Counted from the stretch's first letter, positions 13,001 to 24,328 are shown. The stretch is DNA of 64,000 nt from Desmodesmus armatus (GCA_007449985.2 VIIQ02000020.1:248001-312000); one strand, 5' to 3'. A program made the numbers and translations. The notes: generated from the letters alone by a model not told the origin.

Positions 13001-16000
13001 AACGGTAGCAGCGCAGCAGCAACACACTGTGACAAGGCTGTGGCGTCACCAAAACAACCACCCGCACAAATCAATATCAAGATGCAAAGAAGCGCTCAGT
13101 GCATTCCGCAGACATACTTCGTGCCCATCACAGGCACGCTAGGGCACCCAGCAGCATGCGTCACGACTGCTAACAGCGCAAGCCAAGGTGCTCAAGCAGG
13201 CTAGGTGCAATGTTGGCTCACCACTCCCCCAAGAACACGCGAGGACCGGGCACTCCAGGCTTGTCTGGCAAGCGCTGAGCCATGTAATCGAACGCTGCCG
13301 TGAGGTTTTGCAGCCGCCAGTCGCCAGAGAACAGCACCTCATAGGCAGAGTAGCTACGTACAGCAACAGACCATGCAGAAACGTAAGACAATCGCAGTTG
13401 ACAGCAGCGCACTAGTTCAAGCAAATTGTGGGGGTGGTTGATAACATGCTGTGACGCTTCAAGAAACCGAGTCAGTCCAGAGCAGTTGAGCTGACAGCTG
13501 AAGGGTGTGTTTTCAACCAACGCCCGGTTACCGGGTCGTTACTGCGCATGCAGCTTGCTGCAGCAGCAGCTGTCAGTTGCTGGCAGCATGTACCAGATGC
13601 AAGCATGTGTGTGACAACGACGCTTGGCAAGTGCACATCAAATTTCATGACCATTCAAGCAGCAATGGCAGTCTTCTGCACCTGATGTAGTCAACAGGAG
13701 GGTTGTCAATGGTTGGCACCAGGTAATTGATGATGGAGACTTTGTTGCGCTTCCAAATGGATTCAACCACAAAGTTGGCCTCGATGTAGTTCCACACATA
13801 CACCTGCAAGACACACACAACCACACGACAGAGGTGTTACAACAGTGCAGGGCCAGGCAGTGACGTGCGGTGCGGTGCAGCCCAGCGCATCGCATTGCAG
13901 TGCAGTACAGCGCAGTGCAGTACAGCGCAGTGTAGCGCAGCGTAGTGCAGTGCGGTGCGCGCAGTGCAGTACAGTGCAGTACAGTACATGGCAACGCAGC
14001 GCAGTGCAGGTGCAGTGCAGCGCAGCACAGTCCAGTACAGTGCAGTGCATTGCATTGCAGTACGGCGCAGTGCAGCGCCGCACAGCGCATCGCACTGTAG
14101 GTGTTGGGGACAGGATCCTGTGCAACTAGGGTCATGCAGTCTGGATGAGCAAACCTTGCTGGCAGCACTACTTGTTGGTCCGCGCATGTTTCTGTCCTGA
14201 CTGCTGCCGCTTGAGCCAAGCTGACAACAACTGAACCAATCACGATGCACCTTTCACGGCACTCTGCCACACACAAGCACCACACGGTAGTGTCACTGTG
14301 CGCCTGTGACCCAACCCACACCACCTGTTGGATTGTGAACAGTGAGGTCAACAACACTCACGTCTTTGCATGCATCCCCGAGCACCCTCTTGGCATCATC
14401 CACCGCCCGCTGCTTCTCCTGGATCACAAACTGCAGTGTCTCCATGCGGGCAAGGTCCGGAGGCACGTTGTGCCCCAGATTGCCAGGCTTGCGCAGCGCG
14501 TGGTCTCCCTCCCACATGCCAATGAAGAACTGCTTCCCTGTACCCTGGTACCTGCACACATTCGCAAGTGAACGCGCATGCATGCATGCTTGTCTGTATG
14601 TTTGCGGTTTGTAGCAACCGCCGCAGCTGCCGCAAGTTTGACTGGGTGGCTGCTGCCGCCTGGGTTGGCTATACATTGGCAGTCACTCGTCAGCAGTGGC
14701 AAAGTGCCCTGAAAGTCGCTAGTCATGTCGCAGTGTGCGCAGGAAAGATGGCATTGAAGCACGCGCAGCCACCCCGCAGCTGTCAGTCCTACATCAGCCC
14801 CCCAATCTGACAGCCCTGCTGGCTCCTTGCAGGCCCCAAGGTTCTGACAACAAAATTCAAGAGATGCAAAGGCGTGATAAACGACTGGTAACTGATATCA
14901 CCTCTGCAGTAGGTACATGGCCAGGTCGTAGGTTTCTTGGTAGGGTTCGTCATAGTTGGGAAACACCCAGAAGAAGAACATTGACAGCGGCTGGTCAAAC
15001 ACCTCAGCATAAGGAAGGCTGGGGCTGCGCACCATGTCCAACGGAGCGCGGACATTCTGCAGCAGGACAGACAGAGCGAATGGGCAGGGTTCAGTGGGAA
15101 GAGGGCAAGGTAAATAAACACAGCAATCACTGCTGCAACACCTCGCATATGGAAGGCTGGGCTGCCCACCATATCCAACGGGGTGCGCACATTCTGCAGC
15201 AGGACAGACAAGGCAAATGGGCACGGTTCAGTGGAGAGAGGGCAAGGGACTCACAGAGCATCCACTGCTGCAACACTTCGGTGTGTGAAAGGCTGGGGCT
15301 GCGCCATGTACCGTTGCGTGCGCACATCCTGCAGCAGGGACAGAAAGAGCGAATGGGCAGGGTTCAGTGGGAAGAGGGCAAGGTACCCACACAGAGCATC
15401 CACCGCTGCAACACCTCAGCATATGGAAGGCTGGGGCTGCGCACCATGTCGGAACGTGGTGCGCACATCCTGCAGCAGACAGACAGAGCGAATGGGCAGG
15501 GTTCAGAGGAGAGAGGGCAGGGTGACCACAGAGCATGCACTGCTGCAACAGCTCAAGCATATAGCAGCTGGAGCTGCACACACCCATGGTCAACAGAGCG
15601 CGCACTTTTCTGCGGGAACCGGCGAGGTGGGTATAGATGAGGCGGTGAGGTTGGGAGATGGCCGGGTGTCGCTAGGAGCGGGAGTCACGGTTCAGGATGA
15701 GAGGGCAGGGGACCTACGGATGGCGTAATTCTGCAGCTGCACTGCTGCTGTTGCTGTTTCTGACGCCGTCGCAGGCTGTCCCAACCGGCAGCAATACAGT
15801 CACAAGGGTTGCCACACTGCTGCTACTGCTGCTTGCTGCTGTAACAAAGCACTGCTCATGAGTGTGATCACACTACTGCCCACTCACTGATATGGAGTTG
15901 CCGCGTGCATCCAGGTTTGCCAGATTGAACTTGAAGGAGTCACCACCAGCAGCCACAACCTCTTTTGCACCCTCGATAAGGTAGTGCTCGGTTGTGAACT

Positions 16001-17766
16001 GCAGACAGCGCGGCAGCACAACAAAGCACGGGGCAGCACAGCATGAACATATGGTGGCGCTGAACGCAAAACTGCAGCATCCACTGTTTATTGACGGTTG
16101 GCCTAATGTCCAGGCCGGTCTGCCAAGCAGGCTGGCTGCACAGCAGGAGCAGCAACTTGCGCTGGCCGGTAGCACAGCTGCTGGCAATCCCTGGTGGGTG
16201 TGTGATGCTGCAGCTGACTTATTCCACAACTGCTGTGTGTGCTGGACTCTACTCTTCAGGAATGGCCACTCTCACTTTGCATGCCAGGCAAAGTAGAAAC
16301 AGCTACACCATCCACGCCCAGCACCCGCGACCCAACAAGGGAGTGCCTGTTGTCATAAGCCATTGCTCTTGCAGGAGTATTCCCACACTGTCTGCTGCCC
16401 TACCTGATACAGCGGGTTGACCAGCTGTGTGCTGATGCGCTTGTTGAATCGCCGCAGCATGGACTGCCTGCAGACAGCAGCAACACACGACCGTACTGTT
16501 CCTACGCAACCCTGTTGTTGCTGCCTCTGCACGTATGCTACATGTGGCATATGCCCTGCCTGCAGAACGCCACTCAAAGCTCACAGAAAAGTTGCCTCAA
16601 GCTAGCCACACTCCTCTGCGGCACAAACCTGCAAACTGCCGCACTGGCCGTGCATGCCTTTTCCCATGCTGGCCCATCAGGGAAGTTCACCCGCGCTGCA
16701 GGTCAGTTGTGCGCCCCAGCCACCACCCTATGCAGCCCAGCACACTGCCACACTGCGCAAGCCTTCTGCTTATGTTGTCCTGCCAGTAGAGTTCACCCAC
16801 TCGAGCTACCGGTGTCTGCAGCAGCCCAGCACACTACCACACTGACCTCGCATGCCTTTCCCCCATGCTGTCTCATCGAGACTTCCTCACAAACTCAGCC
16901 TACAGTCACACCCCAGCTGACAGCCTAGAGGCCTCCGCTACAGGCCTCCGCAGCGCAGCCCAGCACTTACGGGAGGAAGGGTGCAACCTGATGTGCAGGT
17001 GCGTCCACTGACCTCGCCAGCTGCGGCAACACATCCGGTCCAAACAACAGCTGCGCTGATTCAGACGGAAGGGGCGACACCCTATCTGGCGGCTTGTACG
17101 GACACGACTGCCAACCGCATGTGCATAAGTCTGGCGTCCAGCACACGCAGCTGTCCCCGGCTCGAACCTCTGAGACGGGTTTGATAGTGGGCCCTGTGTA
17201 GGGTTCTTGCAGTGTCGCCTCTCCTGCTGCTGCTGAGGTTGCTGAAGGTGCTGGAGCAGGCCGTGGCCTGGTGCGGTTTAGCACTGAGGGGTTCAGCTCT
17301 GGCTGCAAGTCAGCACTGTCGATGGGGAGGGTGCGGCTGTCTGGATTTATGAACACCTGCTGCTGCTGCGGTGTGCTGTTGCGGGTGGGTTGCGGCGGCC
17401 GCTGTTCGATACCTAACAAGGCCCGTGCTGAGATGAGGTGGGTGTGCAGGATCACGCGGTGCGCTGCTGCATGCTTGAGCTTGGCTGCCTGCACAGTAGA
17501 CAGTAGTGTGCAAGACAGGCACAGCAGGAACGGGAGCTGCCCTATTGCTAACTTGACTTGAGGTGTCGCCCCGTCTGAAGAGCGCAAAGGGATAAGGCAA
17601 TAGAAGAGGCCTGAGCATGGTTCTGCCGTCTGTTACTGCTGCCGTGTGCCTGTTGGGTGTTTGTGTGTTTCTGAACAAGCCTGAGTCTTGTCAGGGGGTG
17701 CTGCTGTTGGGACAGGCACAGGAATACTGTACCGGCAACGGCAGCGAGCTGCAAAAGGCATGGCAT
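5883..17766 (-). CDS. Secretory glycosidase-like protein fused to a C-terminal PC-esterase domain
   Basis: Exons in order: about 17574-16971, 16467-16404, 15998-15888, 15056-14902, 14551-14362, 13803-13682, 13353-13222, 12987-12882, 12679-12563, 11872-11680, 11454-10886, 10323-10190, 9842-9788, 9194-9043, 8854-8674, 8450-8304, 7870-7698, 7478-6309 and 6072-5883. Phase is kept at every junction. A hydrophobic stretch (LPFLLCLSCTLLSTVQA) is a probable signal peptide. No ATG lies in that exon; a first exon 17766-17733 would fit but is a guess. The N-terminal half looks like a TIM-barrel glycosidase, with candidate acids in WNYIEANF and VFLGEW. A Pro/Asn/Ser-rich linker follows, then the PC-esterase/TBL-like domain: VWIIGDSQ gives the GDS serine and PDCIHYCNPG the DxxH pair. 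Between them lies a long Ser/Gln insert coded by CTG/CAG runs. A polysaccharide-active cell-wall or Golgi enzyme is inferred; the exact glycosidase family is not identified. Confidence 0.75.
6430..7345. repeat. Cluster of coding CTG/CAG triplet arrays
   Basis: Several near-pure runs lie inside exon 7478-6309, including about 15 CTG units near 7033-7080 and shorter runs near 6658-6700, 6858-6883, 7108-7131 and 7318-7339. On the minus strand they code Ser or Gln tracts in the region between the two PC-esterase motifs. Long Leu/Cys/Ala-rich open frames on the plus strand here are only the reverse reading of these triplets. Confidence 0.9.
11891..11910. repeat. Poly-G run in intron
   Basis: An uninterrupted run of about 20 G lies next to the acceptor of exon 11872-11680, where it reads as a C-rich polypyrimidine tract on the coding strand. 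Its exact length is prone to sequencing error. Confidence 0.85.
12040..12128 (-). pseudogene. Decayed duplicate of the exon at 11872
   Basis: A second copy of the start of exon 11872-11680 lies about 250 bases upstream on the minus strand, with its own CAG acceptor. It reads DYFAASDSFLLQRLSSCYG where the true exon reads DYFAASDIFLQRFWSCYGG. After that the copy shifts frame and shows no good donor, whereas the downstream copy continues in frame to a GTGCGT donor. It may be skipped, or used rarely as a mutually exclusive exon. Confidence 0.75.
12280..12530. repeat. CA/CG-rich low-complexity intron sequence
   Basis: A degenerate run of ACAC, GCAC and ACATGC words fills most of the intron between exons 12679-12563 and 11872-11680. 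No coding potential is seen. Confidence 0.7.
13855..14105. repeat. Degenerate five-base (GCAGT-like) minisatellite in intron
   Basis: About 250 bases are built almost entirely of variants of a five-base unit (GCAGT, ACAGT, GCAGC, GCATC) within the intron between exons 14551-14362 and 13803-13682. Because five is not a multiple of three, all frames give repetitive Cys/Ala/Leu or Gln/Ser/Val peptides that are not real proteins. Confidence 0.85.
15056..15625. repeat. Tandem array of 3' splice site plus exon head, unit about 137 bp
   Basis: The true exon starts at 15056 on the minus strand after a CTGCTGCAG acceptor. The same acceptor plus the first 50-60 exon bases recurs upstream near 15192, 15330 and 15471, with a decayed fifth copy near 15611. 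Each unit also carries a GGCAGGGTTCAGTGG-like spacer. The upstream copies have changes in the exon-like part, so the exon at 15056 is the likely functional one, but the others keep AG acceptors. Confidence 0.85.
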
Positions 17767-19610
17767 GAAGGCACACTGCGATCAGAACTGCTTGGTTCAA
17801 TCGACATTACAGCCACCACTGCTGCACCGGTCACCTAGAAACACACCTTGGCACTCCATGTGTGTCTGACCGAAGATCTTGCTGCTGCTGTGGTGCCTGC
17901 CTGCTGTTCTGTCACGCCTTGATGCTGTGGCTGTTGCTGAAATCGGCCACTGCACCACAGCACTACGGTGGCAAGGACTGCTCCGCAGATGTATAGTCGT
18001 CCTCGCATCTGCTGGTCCAGTGCTACAGTCAGGGTGCTCTAGTGCCATCAGTGACTTGCGTTGGAATAGTGTCGCATGTTCGATGTTCAACACGTTAAGC
18101 TACTCTGAAGGATGCGATGAAGAAACGATGGATGCCGAGGGTGCGAGGAGTCAGGGGCAATTGCAACCGGTTCAGCGGCTCACAACGGGAACGGAGGGGG
18201 GGCATGCAACAAGTGTATGGTGGAAACGATGTTACACCGCACCACAAGGAGAACTGGGAGGGACCTTCCCGTCTAGTGCTGCATCCATGGAAATTGACCG
18301 CAGCTGCCGCAGGGAAAAGAAGTTACTACCATAAATGAGGTCCATAGTCTGTACAGCCTCAGAAGAGATGTCATGTTGTTGCGCAGAGCCTGCAGAGCTT
18401 AGGCAGTGGTTGTGGGCAACAGGTCGGCTGCACCAGGCACCAGGGGCTGTAGCACCAAGCTTGGGGTGGTGGCTGCAGCATTGCTGAGTTCTGAAGCAGT
18501 TATGGCACATGCTTTCAGGTACATCTATCTCAGAATTGCTTTGGGATGGTTGATAGCAGTCAGGCACAAGCCAGGAGTCAAGAGGTACACACCGGTGTTG
18601 GCAACGTTGACCCTAGCTCACAAGTCAGGCACATTCACACTTCAGTTTAATGCTCCATGCTACTCAAAAGCTCTCTCGATCGTATCAGCGAGCGTTCCGA
18701 CGCTAAACTCGCCGGTTTTGGTAATTTTGATGTCGACACTTGTTCCGAGACGAGCGTTCATCGCGAAGACAGTCGCGGCAGTGCCTGGCATCCAACAACT
18801 TCTCCATATATAGTCTCGGCACATCAACTCAGCTGCCATGCAGGACCACCAGCAGCTGCACCAACAGGCTGGCCACATACTAGGTGCTGCTTGGCACCAC
18901 AGCACCGGAATTGTGCTTTCATATAAGGTCTGCAGCTCACATGCGTTCCATCTCACACGCGTTGCCTCCGTGCCGTGCTCAGATGAGGTCTATGGACCCT
19001 GGACAAGCAACTGGAAGCCAAAGCCGTTTGAAAGAGCAGCACCCAGGTGTGGAGTGTACTGCCATGACATGATGGCCTCTGCAGTCCTTGTAGCACCCAA
19101 ATGCAGCTGTACAAGTGATGCAGATGATGTCAGTATACTAGGTATGGGCACAGCATGCATCACTTGCTAGGAACGCTCACCATGACATCCACGCCCTGCC
19201 CCGCCCTTTTGCGCAGGTACCTTTGGACAGATGCATTCGGGGTGTGTGCATACCTCAGCCTCTACCACGCAACCCAAGAGGACAGGTGATTCCACCCTAG
19301 TGCTGTAGGCAAGTTGATGCAGCCCATGCAAGCAGAGACTTGACTCATTCCTTGCTGCACATTCTTGTGCCCTGCCTGTTTCAGGACTGTCCCAATGCCA
19401 CATGCATGTCACCAGCAGCCACCCAAACAGACACTAGCTAGACGGTACCACAAAAGAACCCGCTCTCACTTCTATATGCGCATGCGCACCCTGACACAGC
19501 AGGCCACACTGTCAGGAAACCCTTGGCGCACATGCACTGACTTGCATGTGCACTGACCGGCACCGGTCTGAATCATACAGAGACACCTGCACACCGCGTG
19601 CTGCTTGCAG
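17767..19610. other. Region between divergent genes
   Basis: About 1.8 kb between the 5' end of the minus-strand glycosidase/PC-esterase gene and the first recognised exon of the plus-strand six-hairpin-like gene. It should contain the promoters and missing first exon(s) of both. I found no open frame here that matches the N-terminal part expected for the six-hairpin-like family, so none is called. Confidence 0.5.
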
Positions 19611-22600
19611 GCTGCTTCAGCAGGCCCTGCTGCTAGTGGATGACGTACACAGCACACTAGGCCACCAGCGCCCCAAGCAGCCGCCAGGCAGCAGCAGCAG
19701 CAGCGCAGGCAGCAGCAGCGCCACTCCCTGGCTGTCTGGCGCAGATGCGGAACATCCCACGCGTGCTGGGCTGCGCATCGGCAAGCCCCACCCAGAAGGT
19801 GTGCTGTCTCGTCAGATACGCTGGGCGCCTGCCTAATGTGCTGCGGTGTCTCCAAGCACAGGGGGCTTTAGTGGGGGGCAGTGCTCTAAAATGCGATGTT
19901 TCAGCCTGCAGCTGAGGGTGATGCTTTGTGCGGTAAGACCAGCAGCTTCCAGGCAGCAGTGTGTGCTGCCGACACACCACTCTGTACAATGCGCAAGCAC
20001 ATATGGGCCTGAACGCGTTTAAACTGACTGGCAATGGCTGGGGGAGCTCCCTGCTTGCTGTTGCCTCACAGGCATCTGCATGCGTTGTGCGGACACAATG
20101 ACAGTGCATGCAGCCCTGACTCATCACCTGCAGCAAGGACTCATCATTGCGCTACAAAGATAGCACTTTTCAGTCATTGCAGTTGGTGTTGCATGGCTGG
20201 CAAGCGCCTGTTCTGCGGGGCGCACACCAACTAGTAACAGTGCACAGGCCTGACACCTGCAATGTGCTTGACAAGGCCCTGGACCAATGCTGTGCCAACT
20301 GTGCTGCGCTGTCACACACGTTGGGCGCTACAGGGCCATGGGCGCTAGCAGCATACTCAGCGAATGAACTGCATTAGTGTCATAGTTGTAATAGAGCCAG
20401 CATGTTGTCACTGGCGTGGCGCACGCGGCCTGAAGAGATACAATTGCATGTTGCCACTGCAGCAATCTGCAGCCCCAAGAGCACACAATGGCGTGTTCCA
20501 CTGCCGCTTCATGCAGGACACTCTGATGGTGACGGTCAGTACTTCCACTACTTGACCAAATGGGCCTTTGCACTCAACCAAGTTGCAGCAGCAACAGGGG
20601 AGGCCAAATACCTACGCTGGGCTGTGGAGCTTATGCAGACCGCGCACCGAGCATTCACGTACAAGGTAACTTACATTTGACATGCAAGTGGGGTTAACAA
20701 GGTACCGGTGTGGTGTAGGGGTGTTGGACGTATCTCACTGGGAAGGCTTTGCCTTGGGCCTCCGGCAGTTGGGTTCGCCTGATCGCGCTGTGTGTGGCCA
20801 GCCGGTGCACGGGCTGGACTCCCACGTGGGAGTCTGCCGCCCCCCGGTTCCCCAAGGAAGTTGCAGGGTTGGTGGCGGCAAGTGGGCGCATAGGTCCTCA
20901 CTGCATGTTGAGCTGGTCAGGCCAGCTTGGGGCTCCGGAGTATCAGGTTTGTGCATGGCTACTGTCGGCAAAAGTGGGTCCCCATTCAGGTAGTGCTCAG
21001 CTATGGGACTTCCAATCTTATCACCGCAACACTCCTGTCCCTCCAATGCCACAGCGCCTGGCGCACCACACGAGCCCGTCACGACTAAGCCGCTGGTCAA
21101 AGCTCCAGGGTTTGGGTGCGCCAATCATCGGCCTCATTGCTACACAAACAGGGCTCCGCGGGTCTTGTGTGTGCGCCTGCAGGCTGGTTTGAAACAGGCA
21201 GCGCTGTTCGCACTTGCACGTGTCCATGCCCACGCACATAACCGTACTGACAAACCAAGTTCACTCTCACTGTTAGTCCCTCTCTCACTGTGACTCCCAC
21301 TGCGCGCAGACGTCCAGTGGCGCAACACGCATGATTGACCTATCATCCTAGATGGGCGCCTCTGATGCTCTCATCAGCGGTCTGCTCAAGCTGAGTGCCC
21401 TCCACCTCCATCCCTGCTGTCCATCTCTACAAAGACCTCAAGCCGACTTACCCGCATGGTGTGGAAGATGACCATCGACCTCTCCCGCCCAGCAGTCAAC
21501 AGCATGGGCAACCTAGACCCCTATGATGGCCTGGGCGCACTCTTACTCCCATTTCCACTCTCACTCCCTTTGCGCAGACATGCAGTAGCGCAACGGGCAT
21601 GGTGTGCAACACTCCGTCGACCCGGGATCCCAAGCTAGCACTGTACTCAAGCTGATTGCCCTCCACCTCCACCCCTGCTGTCGCTCTCTACACAGACCTC
21701 CAATGGGGTGACCCGCATGGTGTGGAAGATGTCCATCGACCTCTCCCGCCCAGCAGTCAACAGCATGGGCAACCTAGACCCTTACGACGGCCTGGTCACA
21801 TGCACCCTGCTGCAGCAGGCAGCTGGCAGGATGGGGCTTGCCTGGGCAGACACTATGTGGCTGGACCAGGGGGCAGGGGGAGGCAGGAGCAGCTTGCTGC
21901 AGGGAGAGATTGCTGACTTTCAGGCCATGGTGGATGCAAGATACAACAGGTGGGTGATGAAGCCAGTACTACTGGTCGGCCTGTGGCCAGTAGCCAGACA
22001 AGAAGCATGGTTCTGATGTGTAGCATTGATGACCTGCTGGTGGTGCCGCCACGCCATGCTGGTGCTACGCCCTCCCCCAGGGGGCCGCAGCACCACCCCA
22101 AATATCTGTGGCGATCTGGCGTGTGGGGGTGTCTCTGGTGTTAGAATGCATACTGCTGTTAGCATATGCTGGGCGCACATACCACATGTGCACATCCACA
22201 TGTGGAGTGCAGACACTACGGACAACCCCAGTAACGCCAGGAGTAGTAGTGTGTGACTTGGCGGATATTCACGCGCGCAACAATTTGCTCCTTTACCCCA
22301 CATGTCCTGCGCCCTTGTGCCCTGCAGCTAGTCCTCTGATGACCACCTGGACGCCCCAGACACCACCCAAAGCCTTACTGACGCCGAGACTAGTACAATA
22401 GCTTCTTTGGTGATTCCACACTCATACACGGTGGCTTGGTCCCTCACCCCACGTGTCCTGCGCCCCAATCCACATGCCCTGCGCCATCCTTGCCCTGCAT
22501 GTCCTGCGCCCCTGCAGCTACTCCTCTGATGACCCCCTCGACCTTGGCGAGGCCCTCTGGCTATCCCACTGGCAGCTAGGCCAGCAGCAGCAGCAGCCAG

Positions 22601-24328
22601 CGCAATCGCTGCTACAGCAGCAGCAGCAGCCAGCGCAATCGCAGCAGCAGCAGCAGCCAGCGCAGTCGCAGCAGCAGCACGGTGCCGCATGGGCGAAGCA
22701 CATTTCTACAGTCTCACTGTTGAGCTTGGAGAGGCTGTGGTCGGAGGGCTGCTTTGATCAGCCGCTGCAGTGGCGCCTGGGGTTCAGGGAGTTTGGGACC
22801 AGCATAGGCCTGCAGGTGGGCATCCGCATGCCAGGGCGTGACGTGCTAGTGGTTTGTTGGTTGCAGCCAGCCAGGGGAGCTCACCGTCACCTGCACTCTC
22901 TGCACAAGCACATCAGGTGTCATTAACACGTTTGCCATGGCACACCAGTCAGTGACCAAGTCAACACACAGCTGACCTGCAAATTCTTGCAAGTGAGTCA
23001 CATGTAACACCCTGTGGAATGTTGACTCTGACCGCCACGTCTGGGTTGTTGACTCTGACCGCCACGTCTTAATTGGAAATAAGTAAGCACCGATGACGCA
23101 TGCAGCAACTTGCCAGACCCAGGCAATAGTGCGTGCAACCGTCGCTCGAGTGGAACCTCAGCTGAATGCGCTGCTGTGTTGCTGCTGCTGCAGGCGCTGT
23201 TGGCAGTCAGGTTCAAGCAGTGATTTGTGCTATCGGTGCTCAAGTGGAACCTCAGCTGAATGTGCTGCCGTGTGTTCATGCTGCTGCAGGCGCTGTTGGC
23301 AGTACGGCCAAAGCAGTGATTTGTGCTATCGGTGCTCAAGTGGAACCTCAGCTGAATGTGCTGCCGTGTGTTCATGCTGCTGCAGGCGCTGTTGGCAGTA
23401 CGGCCAAAGCAGTGATTTGTGCTATCGGTGCTCAAGTGGAACCTCAGCTGAATGTGCTGCCGTGTGTTCATGCTGCTGCAGGCGCTGTTGGCAGTACGGC
23501 CAAAGCAGTCACTCGGTGATGTATGCAATCGATGCTTGAATGCATTTTCAGCTGAATGTGCTGCCGTGTTGATGCCGCTGCACCTGCAGGCGCTGTTGGC
23601 AGTTAGGCTCGAGCAGTGATGTGTGCAGTTGATGCTCGAGTGGAGCCTCAGCTGAATGCGCTGCCGTGCTGATTCCGCTGCGGGCGCTGTTGGCAGTCAG
23701 GCCCAAGCAGTAATGCGTGCAACCGGCGCTTGAGTGGAACCTCAGCTGCATGTGATACCGTTGTTGATGCTGCTGCACCTGCAGGCGCTGCCGGCAGTCA
23801 GGCCCAAGCAGTACTGTGTACAGTCGATGCTTGAGCAAAACTTCAGCTGAATGCGCTGCCGTGTTGATGCTGCTGCAGGCGCTGTTGGCAGTACGGCCCA
23901 GCCTGCCTGGTGCAGATGTGTGGAGGCAGCGGGTGCAGCAGATCCATGACAGCTGGGCACAAAAGCTGTACACGCGCGACAGGGACATTACTCCGGGTAA
24001 GGGCCTTCTTGCTCTCAACTTTGTGAGGAGCTGACAGGCTGTCCCAGCAGTGGGTGCTACTGACTCGCCAGATCGCTACTAACTGACAGAGCGGTTCCAA
24101 CTATTCCACCTTTGTAAGGAGCAGTGATTGTTGATATGGCTGTTGGAAGCAGGCGCCTGGTGCGCATATGCTGGGGAGACAAAACAGGAAGTGGCAGCTG
24201 GCCTGATAACTGGAGCATAAAGAGTTGCTGGCCCTGCTGCATAAGCTACAGCTGCCCCTCTGCTTGTCTTGCTTGCAGTCATGTATGCCACCAGCTTGGT
24301 GCCGGGCGTGTGGACCTACCAACAATGA
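19611..24328 (+). CDS. Six-hairpin-glycosidase-like protein, 5' end not found
   Basis: Exons 19611-19798, 20517-20665, 21696-21949, 22518-22815, 23879-23996 and 24279-24328 join in consistent phase to a TGA. The product resembles a family of uncharacterised, mostly bacterial proteins that I recall. It has LLVDDVHSTLG near the visible start, GLRIGKPHPEG, DGDGQYFHYLTKW, VWKMSIDLSRP followed by a MGNLDPYDGL motif, GFREFGTSIGLQ, and the C-terminal DITPVMYATSLVPG. The helical character and GQYFHYLTKW suggest an alpha/alpha toroid glycosidase fold; the substrate is unknown. A Gln-rich insert coded by CAG repeats (22579-22680) interrupts the fourth exon. The first visible exon starts in mid-codon, so at least one upstream exon is missing. 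Three introns hold duplicated copies of the following exon boundary. Confidence 0.72.
21290..21800 (+). repeat. Tandem duplication of an exon start, unit about 262 bp
   Basis: Exon 21696-21949 is preceded by a partial copy of itself at 21435-21538, sharing the RMVWKM-IDLSRPAVNSMG coding stretch nearly base for base. Flanking intron words (TGCGCAGAC with GTAGCGCAAC-like sequence at 21303 and 21572, and GCCCTCCACCTCCA before each copy) are duplicated too. The upstream copy ends without a donor and runs into intron sequence, so it is probably a pseudo-exon. Confidence 0.8.
22320..22548 (+). repeat. Duplicated splice acceptor and exon start, offset 190 bp
   Basis: The acceptor and first bases of exon 22518-22815 (CCTGCAG then CTACTCCTCTGATGACC) have a copy at 22321-22347 that reads CCTGCAG then CTAGTCCTCTGATGACC. 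Used in the gene's phase, the copy does not continue the conserved frame. TGTCCTGCGCCC words between the two points indicate repeated local duplication. Confidence 0.7.
22579..22680 (+). repeat. Coding CAG repeat (poly-Gln insert)
   Basis: Three runs of CAG separated by CCAGCGCAATCG/CCAGCGCAGTCG spacers lie in frame inside the fourth exon of the six-hairpin-like gene. They encode Gln tracts divided by PAQS. The regular spacers suggest that a CAG block with its spacer was itself duplicated. Confidence 0.9.
23130..23900 (+). repeat. Eight-unit array of splice acceptor plus exon head, unit about 96 bp
   Basis: The exon-start word GCGCTGTTGGCAGT recurs at 23194, 23290, 23386, 23481, 23590, 23684 and (as GCGCTGCCGGCAGT) 23784, and belongs to the true exon at 23879. 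Spacings are 96, 96, 95, 109, 94, 100 and 95. Most units carry a TGCTGCAG or CCTGCAG acceptor immediately before the word, and a CTCAGCTGAATG word upstream. The middle units are nearly identical while the outer ones have diverged. Only the last copy continues into the conserved reading frame. Confidence 0.92.

Noticed and set aside
13763..14250. Cys/His/Ala-rich open frames of 100 or more codons
   Set aside because: They arise from a five-base repeat that stays open in several frames on both strands.
15127..15728. Plus-strand open frame with a repeated motif of about 46 residues
   Set aside because: It is the antisense of the splice-acceptor array; the minus strand carries the phase-consistent exon.
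23130..23900. CRISPR-like array
   Set aside because: Units are about 96 bp with no unique spacers, lie in a eukaryotic intron and contain a splice acceptor and exon start.
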